This document shows positions 1 to 13,176 of a stretch of DNA of 64,000 nt, in pieces; the stretch's first letter is position 1, and each line of letters begins with the position of its first letter. Under the pieces are notes generated by a model. The model was not told where the DNA came from and did not search any database. It saw only the letters and a program-made list of their open reading frames with translations. The position numbers and the translations under genes were made by a program. Origin of the DNA: Taiwanofungus camphoratus. Its lineage: Eukaryota; Basidiomycota; Agaricomycetes; Polyporales; Taiwanofungaceae. The stretch is taken from assembly GCA_003999685.1 (NCBI GenBank), contig CP021232.1, positions 682,001-746,000 of the forward strand. Reading direction: 5' to 3'.

Positions 1-1939
<1,939 letters not shown>

Positions 1940-2537
1940 CTTGGAAGGCGTGAGGATGGAAAATGTTGGTTCCGGGTACAGACATCTTTGCTCTTAAATC
2001 ACTGCAGCAGTCGTTTATGCCGATATCATCTTTCTTGAATGGCATATCCGTCAGAGTCTCCCGAGATTAGTCCGGGCTGCAAACACCTCCTTCTGGAACT
2101 GAAGAAGTGGAGTGGACGCGAGATCTGACATGCAGTCCGCGAGCAACATAAAGGAGGGGTCCTTCCCGGCAAATTGTTTAAGGAGCTGTAAAACGGGCAA
2201 TTCGAGCATTCTCGCCGGCCCCATCGAAAAAGGAAGGAGAAAACACAAACATAGCGTCCAAGGGCTTTTTTGAGCAGTATGTTTGATTGTTTCCATGGCA
2301 GGGTCACTTGCAGAATTGTTCTCGGCTTCCGGAAGAGATCCGGAATACAGAGACGCCACGGAGAAGCTAACCCGCTCATGGTCGAGGGATCCTTCGAGGT
2401 GCTTCAGACAGGACGTATGAGGATAACCGGCAAAATTGTCGACAACGGTCTATCCGCTGCAAAACGCTGCGATGGGACAACTCAAATCACCGCACCGACA
2501 TACAGTAAGAATCCATCAGGTGTGGAAGTCGAGTTCC

Positions 2538-2546
2538 TATATAAAA
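2538..2546 (+). promoter_or_regulatory. TATA-like box
   Basis: The run TATATAAAA lies about 310 bp upstream of the oxidoreductase ATG. That is far for a simple fungal promoter, so it may serve a long 5' UTR or be incidental. A second weaker box, gcataaaatg, lies near 2809-2818. Confidence 0.3.
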
Positions 2547-2640
2547 CGCGCAAGATACACTCTGAGGTAGGTGAATACTCAGTGGTACTTTCAGTCTGAG
2601 CTAGCAGGCGCCCACGGGTCCCGACGACGTGCCGAGGAGC

Positions 2641-2667
2641 GTCCCGCTAGTCCCGCCAGTCCCGCTG
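2641..2667. repeat. Three-unit 9-bp tandem repeat
   Basis: Three consecutive units of gtcccgcYR type (gtcccgcta, gtcccgcca, gtcccgctg). The array is short, and a role as a repeated protein-binding site is only inference. Confidence 0.6.
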
Positions 2668-2787
2668 GGTATCACAGCTGATGTCAGCTTCTCCTTGAAA
2701 ACAAATCCGATATTTATCCGACATGTCTAGGAACTTAACATATATTTCTAAATTCATCGCAGTTGTGTATAGTCATGCACCGGGCTC

Positions 2788-2804
2788 CGATAACATCATT
2801 ATCG
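2788..2804. promoter_or_regulatory. Inverted GATA-type site
   Basis: Perfect inverted repeat cgataa-catca-ttatcg, about 55 bp before the oxidoreductase ATG at 2859. Two GATA cores face each other, the arrangement favoured by fungal GATA factors such as AreA/Nit2 types. Binding is inferred from sequence alone. Confidence 0.4.
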
Positions 2805-2858
2805 TCTGCATAAAATGCCCTCGACGGCGTCGACGTGACCCAGTTGTCTCTCACCATC

Positions 2859-4236
2859 ATGGCCCCCACAGGAATCGCCATCCTAGGCTCAGGCATCTTT
2901 GCCAAAGAGGGTATGTATGTCTACCACTCACTTTCGGTATAGCTCAAACGCGGCTGTGCTTCTCGCCTGGGATCAGCTCATCTCCCAGCGATCGCGGCTG
3001 TTGGCAGCTCCGTCGTCGCGCTTAAGGCAATCTACTCCAGATCGCAGAAGAGCGCCGCAGGACTTGCGGGAGATGCCCAGTCAATCTTGAAGCTGAGTGC
3101 AAAGCCGGATGTGTATTACGATGGCGATCCGTCGACAAACCTGGATGCCCTCCTCACCAGACCCGACATTACCGCTGTTCTTGTCGTGCTCCCGATCACC
3201 ACCCAGCCGAGTGTTATCTTGAAAGCTTTGGCTGCCGGAAAGCATGTCCTGAGTGAGAAGCCCGTTGGAAAGGACGTTGCTACTGGCCTTGCACTTATCG
3301 GGGAGTACGAAACAAAGTACAAGCCCAAGGGTCTCATATGGAGAGTAGCGGAGAACTTTGAGGCTGAAACAGGATACCAGGCGGCTGCGAAGGCAATCAG
3401 AGACGGAAAAATCGGAAAAGTAGTCTTTTACAATGCCCGGGTCGTGAACTATATGGACCAGGCTTCCAAGTGGTACAACACGCCCTGGCGTACCGTTCCA
3501 GACGTAAGCGACTGATTGACAATGTTGTGCAATTGACTCATGCGTGATCTCCGTCTTTAGTATCAGGGAGGGTTCCTGGTGCGTGAATTTTGCCTTCAAG
3601 TTTCTGTCTCAATTAAACTTGTGTCTCATATCTGACAGCTCGATGGTGGCGTGGTAAGTCATTGACGCACGGCACATATTACATGTGAACTCACAACAGC
3701 AAATCTCGCACAAGCACACCATCGCGGCGCTGCGCGTGATGCTTCCGAGCCCAATGAAGACGTTGTCTGGGTTCGCGTCCCTCAATAAAAAGTGGCTGGC
3801 TCCGCATGACACTATCAACGCTGTTGTTCGGTCTGCTGACGGCTCTCACGGGATTGTCGAGCTCACCTTCGCCGCGCCCACCCAGTCGCGTTCCAAGGAG
3901 GCTTACAATGGCATCACCATCACCGGCACGGACGGCTGGTTGTCAGTCAACCAAGCCAAGGTCCTGGACGGTGGCGCTCCTGTCGGCGGACTGCGCACGA
4001 CCATCAAGATAGCGAAGCGGGACAAGGACGGGAAGGACATCGAAGAGGCTGAAGAGGTCATTGAAACGAAGGTGGATGGCGTTCCCAACGAGTTGCAGTT
4101 CTTCATCAATGCCATTGGCGGCTCGGATGATGGACTGGGCACTCCTCAGGGCGCTCTGCGAGATGTTGCCTTCATCCAGGCTGCCCTGAACAGTAACGGC
4201 TTCCCCATCGACCTCCTGAATCTTGTAAAGCAATGA
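2859..4236 (+). CDS. Gfo/Idh/MocA family NAD(P)-dependent oxidoreductase
   Basis: Predicted sugar or polyol dehydrogenase-type oxidoreductase with an N-terminal Rossmann fold. Exons 2859-2910, 2977-3503, 3561-3578, 3639-3653 and 3715-4236 join in frame to 377 residues. The start gives the dinucleotide-binding segment GIAILGSGIFAKEAHLPAI. Next come the family motif HVLSEKPVGKD with its conserved Lys, then YQGGFLLDGGVHTIAALR, typical of the C-terminal alpha/beta domain where the catalytic His lies. Two exons are only 18 and 15 bp long, yet both keep phase and restore family motifs, so they look real. The substrate cannot be told from sequence. It is divergent from the GH1 gene; shared sugar metabolism is possible but unproven. 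Confidence 0.92.
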
Positions 4237-5443
4237 ATGTCGCATGATCAGATAGCACAAGTCATGTACGATAACGAAGTGTGTAGCGCCCCTGCGCCGC
4301 GATTGAATGTATGATTTAGGAGCCACATCTGACTGTTGTCGAAGTATAAGATATAGATGTATTGTGCCAAAGACTGATCGTAGTGGAATCTTCCCATGGT
4401 AGGGAGGTGCTCAGCACTAATGCGCATCTATGCTCAGGAAGGGAACGACGATGAAGGCACGCTGGTGGAAATGAAATATACAAACCTGCCTCGTGATGCT
4501 AATTTGCCTTCTTCTTCGACTGAAATGTTCGTCGGGCGTGTTGCACGATTGGGGCCCCACATTCGACCCCGCTGTTGGCATCATAAGACGAAGTCGAATC
4601 TCCCCGCTGACATTTATAGAAACACAGGGAGAATGGATTAAGCAGGACTCCTCCCAGCAATCCCGGAACATCGGCATGGAAAATAATCAGGCTCAATAGT
4701 TTGGCAAATTCTAGGTCAGATACCACAACGACAAGCAGAAGGGGCCTTGGTGGAACAAGGGAATACAACGTCGGCTGACTGAATGCGAAGATCAAGCAGC
4801 ACATGAAGTAACCACACTAAGGGACTTAATGTGACTGCAAAGAGGGAGGCGATCAGGCCGTATCAAGTTGCTTGAGTAGTGCAGATCATCGCAGAAACAC
4901 CAAAAATCGAACCATAGATGAACTAGATGACATCAGCCAGATATACATACCCGCAACAATGAAGGCTTGACAATGAAGACTTTCTGGACAATGGATCGAA
5001 AGACCTACAGAGGCCAAGAGGAGGGAAAGGCGTCTTGGTCCACAAATAGCAGAAAAATCGACACGTGTTGATTTCATTATGCGGAAGGATGCATAAATGG
5101 TGTGGTTCCACTGGGCAAGGGACAACTGAATTGTACTACACAATTAGAAAGATCTATGTGAACAAGGCAAAAGGGCAAAGTCGGAAAGGGACTTCCCTAG
5201 CCCCTGTATCTTTAGAACGCAAGTGCATCGCGGAGTTGAAGCTTTATTAAGGAGGGTTGTGCTGACTGGGCTCCTTACATCGCTCTGCAGATCCCAAAGT
5301 TTTGGAACGTATTCATTAGGGAAAACGATCCTCGTAGTTTGAATATATTATAGCTGCAAACGCCGCCATCTCTCTTACGTCGGCCAATCCCTGTCGTCGA
5401 TGTCATCAAAATAGGTTCAGAAGGTTATAATGCAAACCCTGGA
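4237..5443. other. Convergent intergenic region
   Basis: Lies between the 3' ends of the oxidoreductase and PEX3. Apart from a weak hydrophobin-like stretch at 4499-4804 on the minus strand, no coding signal is recognisable. Confidence 0.5.
4499..4804 (-). pseudogene. Possible class I hydrophobin relic
   Basis: The minus-strand frame holds VVVSDLEFAKLLSL followed by HADVPGLLGGVLLNP. These recall the loop and strand after the first cysteine pair of class I hydrophobins (KLLSLxGxxxxxxxGLxGLxCxP). A Cys-rich stretch just upstream lies in another frame. The eight-cysteine pattern is incomplete and the expected C-terminal CCxxN motif is not seen. If correct this is a decayed cell-wall protein gene; chance resemblance is quite possible. 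Confidence 0.22.
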
Positions 5444-7299
5444 TTAAAATTGAATAGGACGCACGTCGACAAGCTCATTGGGCAAGCCCTCAAGTGCCAA
5501 ATGACACCATCTTGCCAAGCCAGGTAGCATTGCTGCCAGCCGTTCGCGCACCTCTTGGTCATCGCCTAGACCACTTGGCAAGCTTGCACTTCCGAAAACA
5601 TGTTTCTGCAAACCTGAGAAGAGGATCTCTGTCGCTTGGTCTAGACAGACTTCAAGCACACGGTGAAATGAGGCGGAGCCGAGGTGTGCGCGGGTCTCGG
5701 ACAGGAGGGAGTGGAATTTTGGGTCTGCATCGGTTGCAATGCGGGCTGGAATCCCACCTTGGGTTAAGACGTGCTGGAGAGTCTCAGGTGTAGGTGGAAG
5801 TAGTGTAGACATGAAGCTAAGAGCGAACATCAGGGGATGGTCGATACAGTGCGTACAGTATTGATCCGGATATCTCACTTTATTCGGCGTTCTTTACCCT
5901 CGAAAGTAACTTCATATTCCACCCGCCGTCGGACATCACTCACCAGCCGATACAAATCACCGATAGTAAATTTAGTCTTCAGCGATACCCTAGAAACGGG
6001 AAAATCAGCTCTGAGGCATCGCGGGAGATTTCGAGACAGCTACCCTTCGAACACCTCTTCCACACCTCTGCGTACCCTTTCACCGACATCTTTCCAACCT
6101 ACGTGCAGTATCCACCAGCTCAACGTGAGGTACTTCCTCTCCGTCTCTTCACTCACTGACTCAGCCTCCTCAAGGTTGTCAACTGCATCACCCTCCTCTA
6201 AAGTGCTGTCACCCCAGAATAATGAATGTATTGACGTGTCAAATCGTAGCCGCTCTCGTGCGCGCTCATCTCGCTCTAACTGAATGACTGATTGGATATA
6301 TTTTGAACGGCCCAATAAATTCAGCTGAAGGTGAGTGAATATAGAAAGAAGCGTGACCGAGTAAATTATTGTCAGTGTCCTGGTGAACGCTGCGGGGGCA
6401 GGAAGAATAATCAGAAGAATAACCGACTGGACATAGACCGCAACACACTCAATATTTTGACTTCTTTCCAAAGATCTGCTTTACTTCTTGTATTAGGGTT
6501 TGGAGCCTCAGATGCATTACTTTCCGGTGGAGACTACAATCAAGTGTTACGTTCGGCATGGCACCGACACATGCAAAAAGCTTACGGGACGCAGGTCCTG
6601 TTGAGCAGCACTAGATGTGCTCGAGCTAGTCGTCGTTATTGAGTCAGAAAGATCGGTGCCAATATTTGACTTCGGCGAATCAGGATTTGGTGATAGGTCC
6701 GATCCGTTTGACAAATAGTGTCTTGACAATTGAGAGGACTGCATGGATAGCTGGTCCATCCAGCTAGTCGACGACGCCGTTAAATCGGATGTTCCGCCAC
6801 CCTCTTGGATTGACGAAATAACAGAGATGGAGCCGTTCTCTGACCGTACGTCGTGACTACGCGCAAGTTCTATGCTTGATTGCGATGACGGTGCCGGTAG
6901 TTGTGGTTGAAGCTGAGATTTTGAGGCTTTTGTAAATGATTGTAGTTCATATGTGACGCCTTCAACATCCATGCCTTCGATGATGTGTTTTCCCAGCGAA
7001 GGAAGAAGTGCCATTACGGTGAAGGACACATCTTGCTGGTTTTGCTCGAATCTCCTCTTCAGACTTTGAGGGAGCAAATTTAGGTCGGTTGGTGGATTGT
7101 CAAATCGGTTCATCAATTCTCCGACCCTGTTGTTTACTCACTTATCTCGGGCTACTCTGTCTTGAATAACTCTGGTACGGACGTCTTCCAGGCGTTCTGC
7201 GACATAATGCCCTAGTAGATATGCTCCACCAATATAGCCTGCAATCCTCGTTACGCCTCTGCGACGTTCATGAAAATAGTTCACCACAGCATTCAACAT
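5444..7299 (-). CDS. PEX3: Peroxin-3, peroxisomal membrane biogenesis protein
   Basis: PEX3 is the membrane receptor that docks PEX19 with its cargo to insert peroxisomal membrane proteins. ATG 7299 opens MLNAVVNYFHERRRGVTRIA, then IGGAYLLGHYVAERLEDVR, the N-terminal anchor with the usual basic stretch. A 78-bp intron (7064-7141) joins ARDN to LKRRFEQNQQDVSFTVMAL, the conserved PEX19-binding-region neighbourhood. A Ser-rich insert follows, then LTIIYSVTLLSIFTHLQLNLLGR and YLTLSWWILHVGWKDV. The last exon ends in HLALEGLPNELVDVRPIQF. Order and length fit the fungal family. No breaks seen. It is divergent from the small membrane protein that starts near 7465. Confidence 0.93.
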
Positions 7300-7464
7300 C
7301 GGGAGTCGAGTGGTGGTGGAATGTCAGAACGAAGGGTGCTCATTAGACGCGCCGCAAGCGCGAAACCGCAGACATTTGGGTCGCGCCAAACACGTGCAAC
7401 CTCAAACATCGTGTCGGTCGCCGCTGCCTGAGCAAACACACTTGATATCGACGACAAGTCGAAA

Positions 7465-7970
7465 ATGGCGAGTCTTTACGGGCCCAAACTATCATCTTAG
7501 ACATTATGTTGACATTTATCTCAGGGAGGAGGAGCAAGATATCCGTACCCGAAAGAGGTATGGTCCCCAGCCGGTAAGTTCTGACAACAGCTATGTTACC
7601 TTCTCGTTTCGTGTGTGATCGTTTCGTATACTATCTTAATACTCGCTGTTTAGGCGGCTGGTGGACCAGACCCTCTAATTGGAAGTCTAACACCGCTATT
7701 GCGTTTGCTGGAATCCTCGCTATCACCTATGGCGTATGGACGGTAAGCGCGGAAAGAGAGGTGCGTAATGCATTGACGTTCAGATGACCTGACGTGCGCT
7801 TTCTGATGTTATTCTTCATTCAAAACTCAGGTCAGATATGTCGAACCCATACGTCCGATACCTTCAATGATGGTACGCTATTCTTTTCGAAAACTATGAC
7901 TGCTTTTGATGTCGCCTTCGATAACTTGTAGTGGGCGAAACAATATCGAGAGCAGAAGAAAGACGAATGA
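7465..7970 (+). CDS. Small one-span membrane protein, possibly mitochondrial
   Basis: Exons 7525-7573, 7654-7760, 7831-7872 and 7932-7970 join in frame to give YPYPKEVWSPAGGWWTRP, then NWKSNTAIAFAGILAITYG (one hydrophobic span), then SAEREVRYVEPIRPIPSMM and WAKQYREQKKDE at the C-terminus. The pattern of Pro/Trp-rich head, one span and basic tail resembles conserved small fungal inner-membrane proteins such as complex I accessory subunits. That assignment is inference. The first exon is uncertain: ATG 7465 gives MASLYGPKL, but no good donor follows before a stop. Codons 7525-7970 are well supported by phase across four introns. Confidence 0.6.
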
Positions 7971-9190
7971 TCGCGGGTCTCGTTTGGCTATCAACCTAAC
8001 TTTCGCTAGTCCAGTGTCCTAGCTGTCGCAAGTGAATAGAGACCGTGATAATCATAATTCAATCCGGTATTTCGAGACATCTGCCGGCCTCATTGATGTT
8101 TGTTTTTTGGCTCTCATTTGTCGGCCGAAACTTTGGAAGGCGACGTTATGGGACCAATGTAGTGAAGGGATCACGTTTCGACCTTTTCCTGTGCTCTGAA
8201 AGGTAACGAACACGAATTGTATCGTGCATTTCCACCTCGCATGAAAAAAGGTGGTTCCCTGGCTGTTCACACCGCCCTTCATTTTGAGCGTTTGCCTTCA
8301 CCTACAGCCGTATGGATTCACACCATGAAGCCTTATTCAACCTTCTTGATTCCATCTTTGGCGTACAGACTCCAAATTAGGCTTGAGACGTCCTCTAACT
8401 ATAAGCTGATACGTTTCAGCTCGTGCAATACAGCGTAGCGACGACTTGAATCGTCCGAGATCATTATCTAGAAGTACAAGAGTCTTCTTCAGTGCCTGCC
8501 AACGGGATGCTATGTGTTGCGGATGAGGACTACTGACGTAACCATTTCACTACTCTGGACTGATTTGTTCAAGTATGGCCAAGAAGTCCCAAGAAAATAA
8601 GCCTCGTTAGTCTTAGGAATTCGGAAGGCATGGAATGAGTCGACCACTCGAGAAACGGGAGGACGACGCTGTCAACCACGCGACGCCCCAGTTCTGCAGC
8701 AATCTGAAGAAGATCGCTACATGCCTTGGATCAGCTTAGCAACCGCATTTTGGGACACAGGCTTTCCATGATACTTAGCAGGGTTAATCACGTGCAAAAA
8801 GCATCAAGTTTGTCGAACGTAAGCCAGGTGCCATCACTGTTCGCGCATGCATTCTGCTGAGTAAAGCCAAGACAGGGCGCGAGCAAGATGTAGCCAGAGA
8901 AGGAAAAGTCACGGCGCTCACTCACCACTCAAAGGATAACGCGAACATGCTTACCTGCTGGCTTCAAGACTGTACCAAACTCTTAGATGGCCTTTAGTAT
9001 TTCAGCAGATGATAACGCCAACGTCCATGATAACTGTCTGGGACAATATCATCATGATTTATTGGTCTTTCGCATAATAAAACCTTCCATCAAGAATAGG
9101 ATTGCCAAACACGTACTAGGTAGTTAGATATAGTGTCACAAGTATCGAGGGAATCAATGAAACTATCGTACAAGTGAACAGGATAGAGCA
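7971..9190. other. Convergent intergenic region, nothing recognised
   Basis: About 1.2 kb between the 3' ends of the small membrane protein and the DUF2461 gene. Only short open frames occur, and none carries a motif I recognise. It presumably includes both 3' UTRs. Confidence 0.5.
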
Positions 9191-11322
9191 TCAGTCCGCC
9201 TCGTCATCAGAGGCCCCGCCATCGTCAGAGTCGGAATCCGCGTCTTGGATTGTCATCAAATCATTCATGCTTACCCACCCAAGGTTCACAGATCAGTACA
9301 AGTAACATAGGTAGAAGACCTACATACTAACCAGTGTACAAAAGGCTGCATGACTCTGACCACTTCGCACAACGACTCCTTGAAATTAGGCGCCAAGACC
9401 TCACTGTCCATGAATCTAGGTGGGGATTCAAGCCCAGCTCAGCGGTAAATATCGCATGGCTATAATCAATGTAGGCGTACCGATGCACAACACAAAACGA
9501 CCGGCACTTGAGAAGGTCGATGTCCCTGTTGCAGTCCAAGTCCTGTAAGCACACACCAGCACAAGGATGGTGGCTCACTTGTGTGTTTTCTCGACGCCCT
9601 TTGGCGCGGTCTTTAGTTCGTCTTCCATGCCAAAGATGCTCTGTCGCTCGCCCTTCGGATGCGGCTTCGGCTTTCCGAAGAATTTTACAAAGTCTGGGGC
9701 AGAGATGACCTGGCGAAGGCGTGAAGAGGATCGCATGATGTTAGTCCTGCGAGTGAGATGCAACAAGAGAAAGCGTGAGCGACGAGGTAGAGGAGGCTTG
9801 TTTTGACTGACCTGATGGTGGCGAGCTCGTTTTTGCCCGGACACCAGCTGCCTGCCCCGATGAGGCTCTGTCCTCCCGGAATGACTGCAAGTATATCATC
9901 AGAAGTCTTATCCTATAAACCGTCGTGGATCCGCTCACTTGCACTATATAAGGTAAATAGAGAACTAAGTCGTAAGCACCTCTGGAATCTAGTGATCGAG
10001 CACTAACATATGATCTATATCATCATCGATGAGAGTAAGAGTTGACTGGGAGACGTCACATGAGGTCGATCAAGACTCACAATGGGCGAAGATACTCTTT
10101 CTCCCGCCCCTAGAAAAGCTGGCCGAGAAACCTCTCTTATACGGCGTTTTGTCATTACTGAATCGTATCTAGAGAATTGGACGGTTCAATCGGCTATCCT
10201 CATCGCGCCTTCCATGGCGTTCAACAACATCAGAGAGCAAAAGAAAACAGTAGCGAAGTGAGAACGTCGAAGCTTACATCGCGGTAAATTCGATGTATGA
10301 CATCTTTTGGGGGTAAATGGGGGATTTGCGGATCAACGTCGACGAGGAGATCCGTGAACACCTCGACAAAATCTTTCCATTCTTTCTCCGCGAGGCGATA
10401 TACTGGCTCTTGAAGAAGTCGTCAATATCAGCGTCATGTGAAGGGCACTAAGGCAAGTTTCATTCACCATGCAACTTAAACCTGAGAGGCGAAGGAATGA
10501 TGAGTATGTGAACGAGGTCAAGTCGAAGAGCGTCACGGCACCATTCGCGATCATTGCATTCTGGCTTTTTGAGCTGGGACAAGAACTCAAAGGTATTCCG
10601 AGATATCTGACCCGGCGGAACTACATATAAGTCAGCATTCCGCAATCCACTCTAACTAACTGGTATACGCAGGCGGAGTACAGGAATGTCGGGAAATATT
10701 TACCTTGGCCTGTCTTAGGAGCCTGCACAACAACACCCACCACTTCCTGGCCCTCTTTCAAGTCAAGGTCGTCATCGTCTTCCTCGCTTTCTGTCTTCCT
10801 CTTTTTCCTCGGTGAGCTCTTCTTTGGAGAAGCCTTGGACTTTGCCTTCACAGGTGACCGCGACTGCGACGAACGCTTCCGCTTTGCGCCGGCCCCGTAA
10901 TCGTCCTCGTCATCTAGGGCGTCGCTATGGAGTGATGCCTCGTCCTCATCTTCATCCTCGAATTCCTCATCACTTTCTTCCCGCTTGCTGTTTTTCTTCG
11001 GCGAGTTTGTCTTCGTGGGAGCTCTGGGCTTTGATTTGGCTTTCACAGATGAATGCATGAGAGACGTCCGCTTGCGTTTCCCAGGGCGTGTTGTGCGATT
11101 ATCAGAATCGTCTGCCAGTACGTCGCCGTGCAGCGACGCGTCGTCCTCATCAACTTCCTCTTCTTCATCGTTGTATGCGTCTCCATCACCAGTAGATACT
11201 TCCTTCTTGCGTTGAGACTGTATTATCTTTAAGCTGTTCGGAGTAACGGCCTTGGCTTCGGTTTTGCTAGGCCGTCGTTTTGTGGGGGCTGAAGGCCCAA
11301 AATGCTTTGACCGCGTAGGCAT
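9191..11322 (-). CDS. DUF2461 (TIGR02453) protein with charged N-terminal tail
   Basis: Function is unknown; the DUF2461 family is widespread in bacteria and fungi. ATG 11322 starts MPTRSKHFGPSAPTKRRPSK. About 200 residues of alternating acidic and Lys/Arg-rich sequence follow, with several likely nuclear localisation signals (KRKR, RKKRK). After an 83-bp intron (10621-10703) the conserved domain begins: VPPGQISRNTFEFLSQL, NDREWFKLHEPVYRLAEKEW, HLPPKDVIHRIYRDV, NDKTPYKRGFSASFSRGGRK, KFFGKPKPHPKGERQSIFGM, DIDLLKCRSFCVVHRF and VVRVMQPFVHW. The tail DADSDSDDGGASDDEAD is acidic. Several small exons keep phase. The N-terminal tail holds an internal duplication. It is divergent from acetyl-CoA synthetase across 1.85 kb. 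Confidence 0.9.
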
Positions 11323-11758
11323 TTCGGTGGATAACGGTAGTGCAAGAGATGATGAACTTCTCGGACGCGACCGCGACTTCGAAATTCAAGGTTTCGCGGT
11401 CACGCGCTTACTTACTTCTTTCTACCAGAAGGTCCACAACGTCGAACTACATCCGCCAGTTGCACTGTCAATCTCAAGTCTGTGAGCTGTCCTCGCAGCT
11501 CTTCATCAAACCCTGAGTTGCCTGTGCGACTGCCAGAGTCTCCCACAGGAACAATCATGTGCACAAGATTCGGACTAACTGGATATGGGCCAGGCTTATT
11601 TATTATTTAACTTTAGGGGCTTTCGGGATTCGGTCTGTGATTTGTCTGGCCTTGTCTCATTCTCTGTTGTTGTCCACTTGGAACGGGGCCCCGCCGACGG
11701 AATGCGGTCCTCCTGGGAAATTAGCGAGCGGCATATCTCGTGGTCAATACGGACCAAC

Positions 11759-11888
11759 GCGGGGTAGTGGGGCGCGCCCAGACACGTCCGGAGACAAATT
11801 CGCACTAAAGTTGCGGGGTTGGCAGCACCATCATACCGCTGACATGCAAGGCTCGTCCGAATAAACCCATCAGTACATCAGCCGTCCC
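11759..11888. repeat. Diverged repeat copy A
   Basis: Aligns by eye with copy B. Shared blocks in order are gcggggt, ggggcgcg, cggagaca, tgcggggttg, cCGaAT and acccatca followed by tacatc. Copy A has small insertions relative to B. It contains three CreA/Mig1-type boxes at 11759, 11767 and 11813. Confidence 0.55.
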
Positions 11889-12120
11889 TGCTCGCATCCT
11901 TCCCCCGCAAACTGGGGTGCAACAATCGTTTGAGTTTGCAACTTGTGCTCTTCGGTTTTTCGGCCGTGGACTATGCCTACCGATGTCTGCGCTTCTCCAT
12001 TGAGGTCATTTCGCTAGTTTGTGCTGTATTCTGAAGTTCTATCTGCTCATCGATGTCCCGTCCGACATGGCTCATTACGTTCTGACACTGCTGGTTCTTG
12101 AAAAGTGCTGGGGCAGCCGA

Positions 12121-12444
12121 CTAGTGGAAATACAAGCTGAAAGTTGAGCAGCTCACGATCTCAGCCCGTTGCTCCTCTGTCAATTGATTCCAGGCGACCC
12201 TGAGTGTCTGCGAATTGTCGACCTCCACTGTGGGCTCATGTTGACTGTGGGCCATTGCGGGGTCGCGGGGCGCGTTCGGAGACAGCAGTGCGGGGTTGCC
12301 TAACATGACGCTCCGGCCAATCCGAATTGACCCATCATCTACATCCGCCTCATGGTTTACCCGACGTGAGGCACAGTCCCGGTCTTTTCCATTGTGACTT
12401 CCGGAAGTGCGTCGTGCTTCGACACTGGATAGAATCTGCCTCAA
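12121..12444 (-). CDS. Hypothetical small protein overlapping repeat B
   Basis: A 107-codon frame with no recognised domain. It encodes RIGRSVMLGNPALLSPNAPR and, near its end, TLRVAWNQLTEEQRAEIV, which would form an amphipathic helix. The corresponding frame of repeat A keeps traces of the same peptide but is interrupted. This may be a real small gene, with exons extending upstream towards 12600, or a chance open frame in a duplicated promoter segment. Confidence 0.25.
   Translation of the reverse strand: MRQILSSVEARRTSGSHNGKDRDCASRRVNHEADVDDGSIRIGRSVMLGNPALLSPNAPRDPAMAHSQHEPTVEVDNSQTLRVAWNQLTEEQRAEIVSCSTFSLYFH
12257..12350. repeat. Diverged repeat copy B
   Basis: Second copy of the block at 11759-11888. 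Holds GCGGGG boxes at 12257, 12265 and 12290. It lies about 0.9 kb upstream of the acetyl-CoA synthetase ATG. Confidence 0.55.
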
Positions 12445-13124
12445 ACAGGATCGATATCATCATGCTGATAGGCTACACCGATGTTCTTTCTATGAAGCTG
12501 CTCGGACTCGGCTGGTGCGCTCTCAGGTTGTTTCGGCCGAGCTGCATCGAAGCCTGACCAGTGGAGTCTCGCGGATTCCCGGAGAGGTAACAGCATAATT
12601 GTCGTGCCGCTGTTCGGTGGGTTATTTTGGTCTGGAATTAGAGGGACGTGGTTGGCCGACGCGCTGGGTACGGCGTTGTGGCTGCAGCACAGAGTGCAAA
12701 TCAGTCTTCCATAACTTTTTATTCGTGCGACTCTGGCACGGCGACTCTCGTAACGGAGTTCGCCTTTACACGAAGGGATCATGGAGAGCCTCAGTGCGAA
12801 GTATTGTAAGATATGATGCATTCTGTGTGAACACTCGGACCCGCTCTATAACCGCCACTGGTCTGCAAGCCTTGCTGCCAACTTGCTCGCGAAGTTGACA
12901 TAAGAACCACGGGCTGGCCTAGGCAATGGTATGTTAGCGCCTTGCCTGGGAGATGAGATGGAACAAGAGGCTAGCGGACTTCCCATCCCGCGCGATATGA
13001 TGGTGATGGACGGGCTGGCTGCCAAGGGCATGTCCGGCTGGGGGCGCCTGCTAAAAGATTCTAATTAGGAGATCGCGTGATCACGCGCGCATGTCACCAG
13101 CAGATTAGACCGATGGCTCGCACT

Positions 13125-13131
13125 TATATAG
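13125..13131 (+). promoter_or_regulatory. TATA box of acetyl-CoA synthetase
   Basis: TATATAG lies 46 bp before the ATG at 13177, a plausible distance for a short 5' UTR in a strongly expressed fungal gene. Confidence 0.55.
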
Positions 13132-13176
13132 CGCGCCCTCTGCAGTTCAAATGACCATACCTCTCCGCCCCCCATC

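Larger units (their letters stand above)
1940..2858. other. Intergenic region between divergent GH1 and oxidoreductase genes
   Basis: Shared upstream region of two divergent genes. It holds a TATA-like run at 2538-2546, a small 9-bp tandem repeat at 2641-2667 and a GATA-type inverted repeat at 2788-2804. Short open frames on both strands (about 100 codons at 2051-2359 minus and 2270-2599 plus) show no recognisable domain and are not called as genes. Confidence 0.6.
11323..13176. other. Divergent upstream region of DUF2461 and ACS genes
   Basis: Contains the diverged repeat pair 11759-11888 and 12257-12350, six GCGGGG/GTGGGG boxes, a TATA box at 13125, and two minus-strand open frames (12121-12444 and 12441-12821) that may be a small unknown gene. 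No known domain was found in those frames. Confidence 0.5.

Noticed and set aside
2051-2359. 102-codon minus-strand open frame upstream of the GH1 gene
   Set aside because: No recognisable domain, overlapped by other open frames of similar length, and it lies in the GH1 promoter region.
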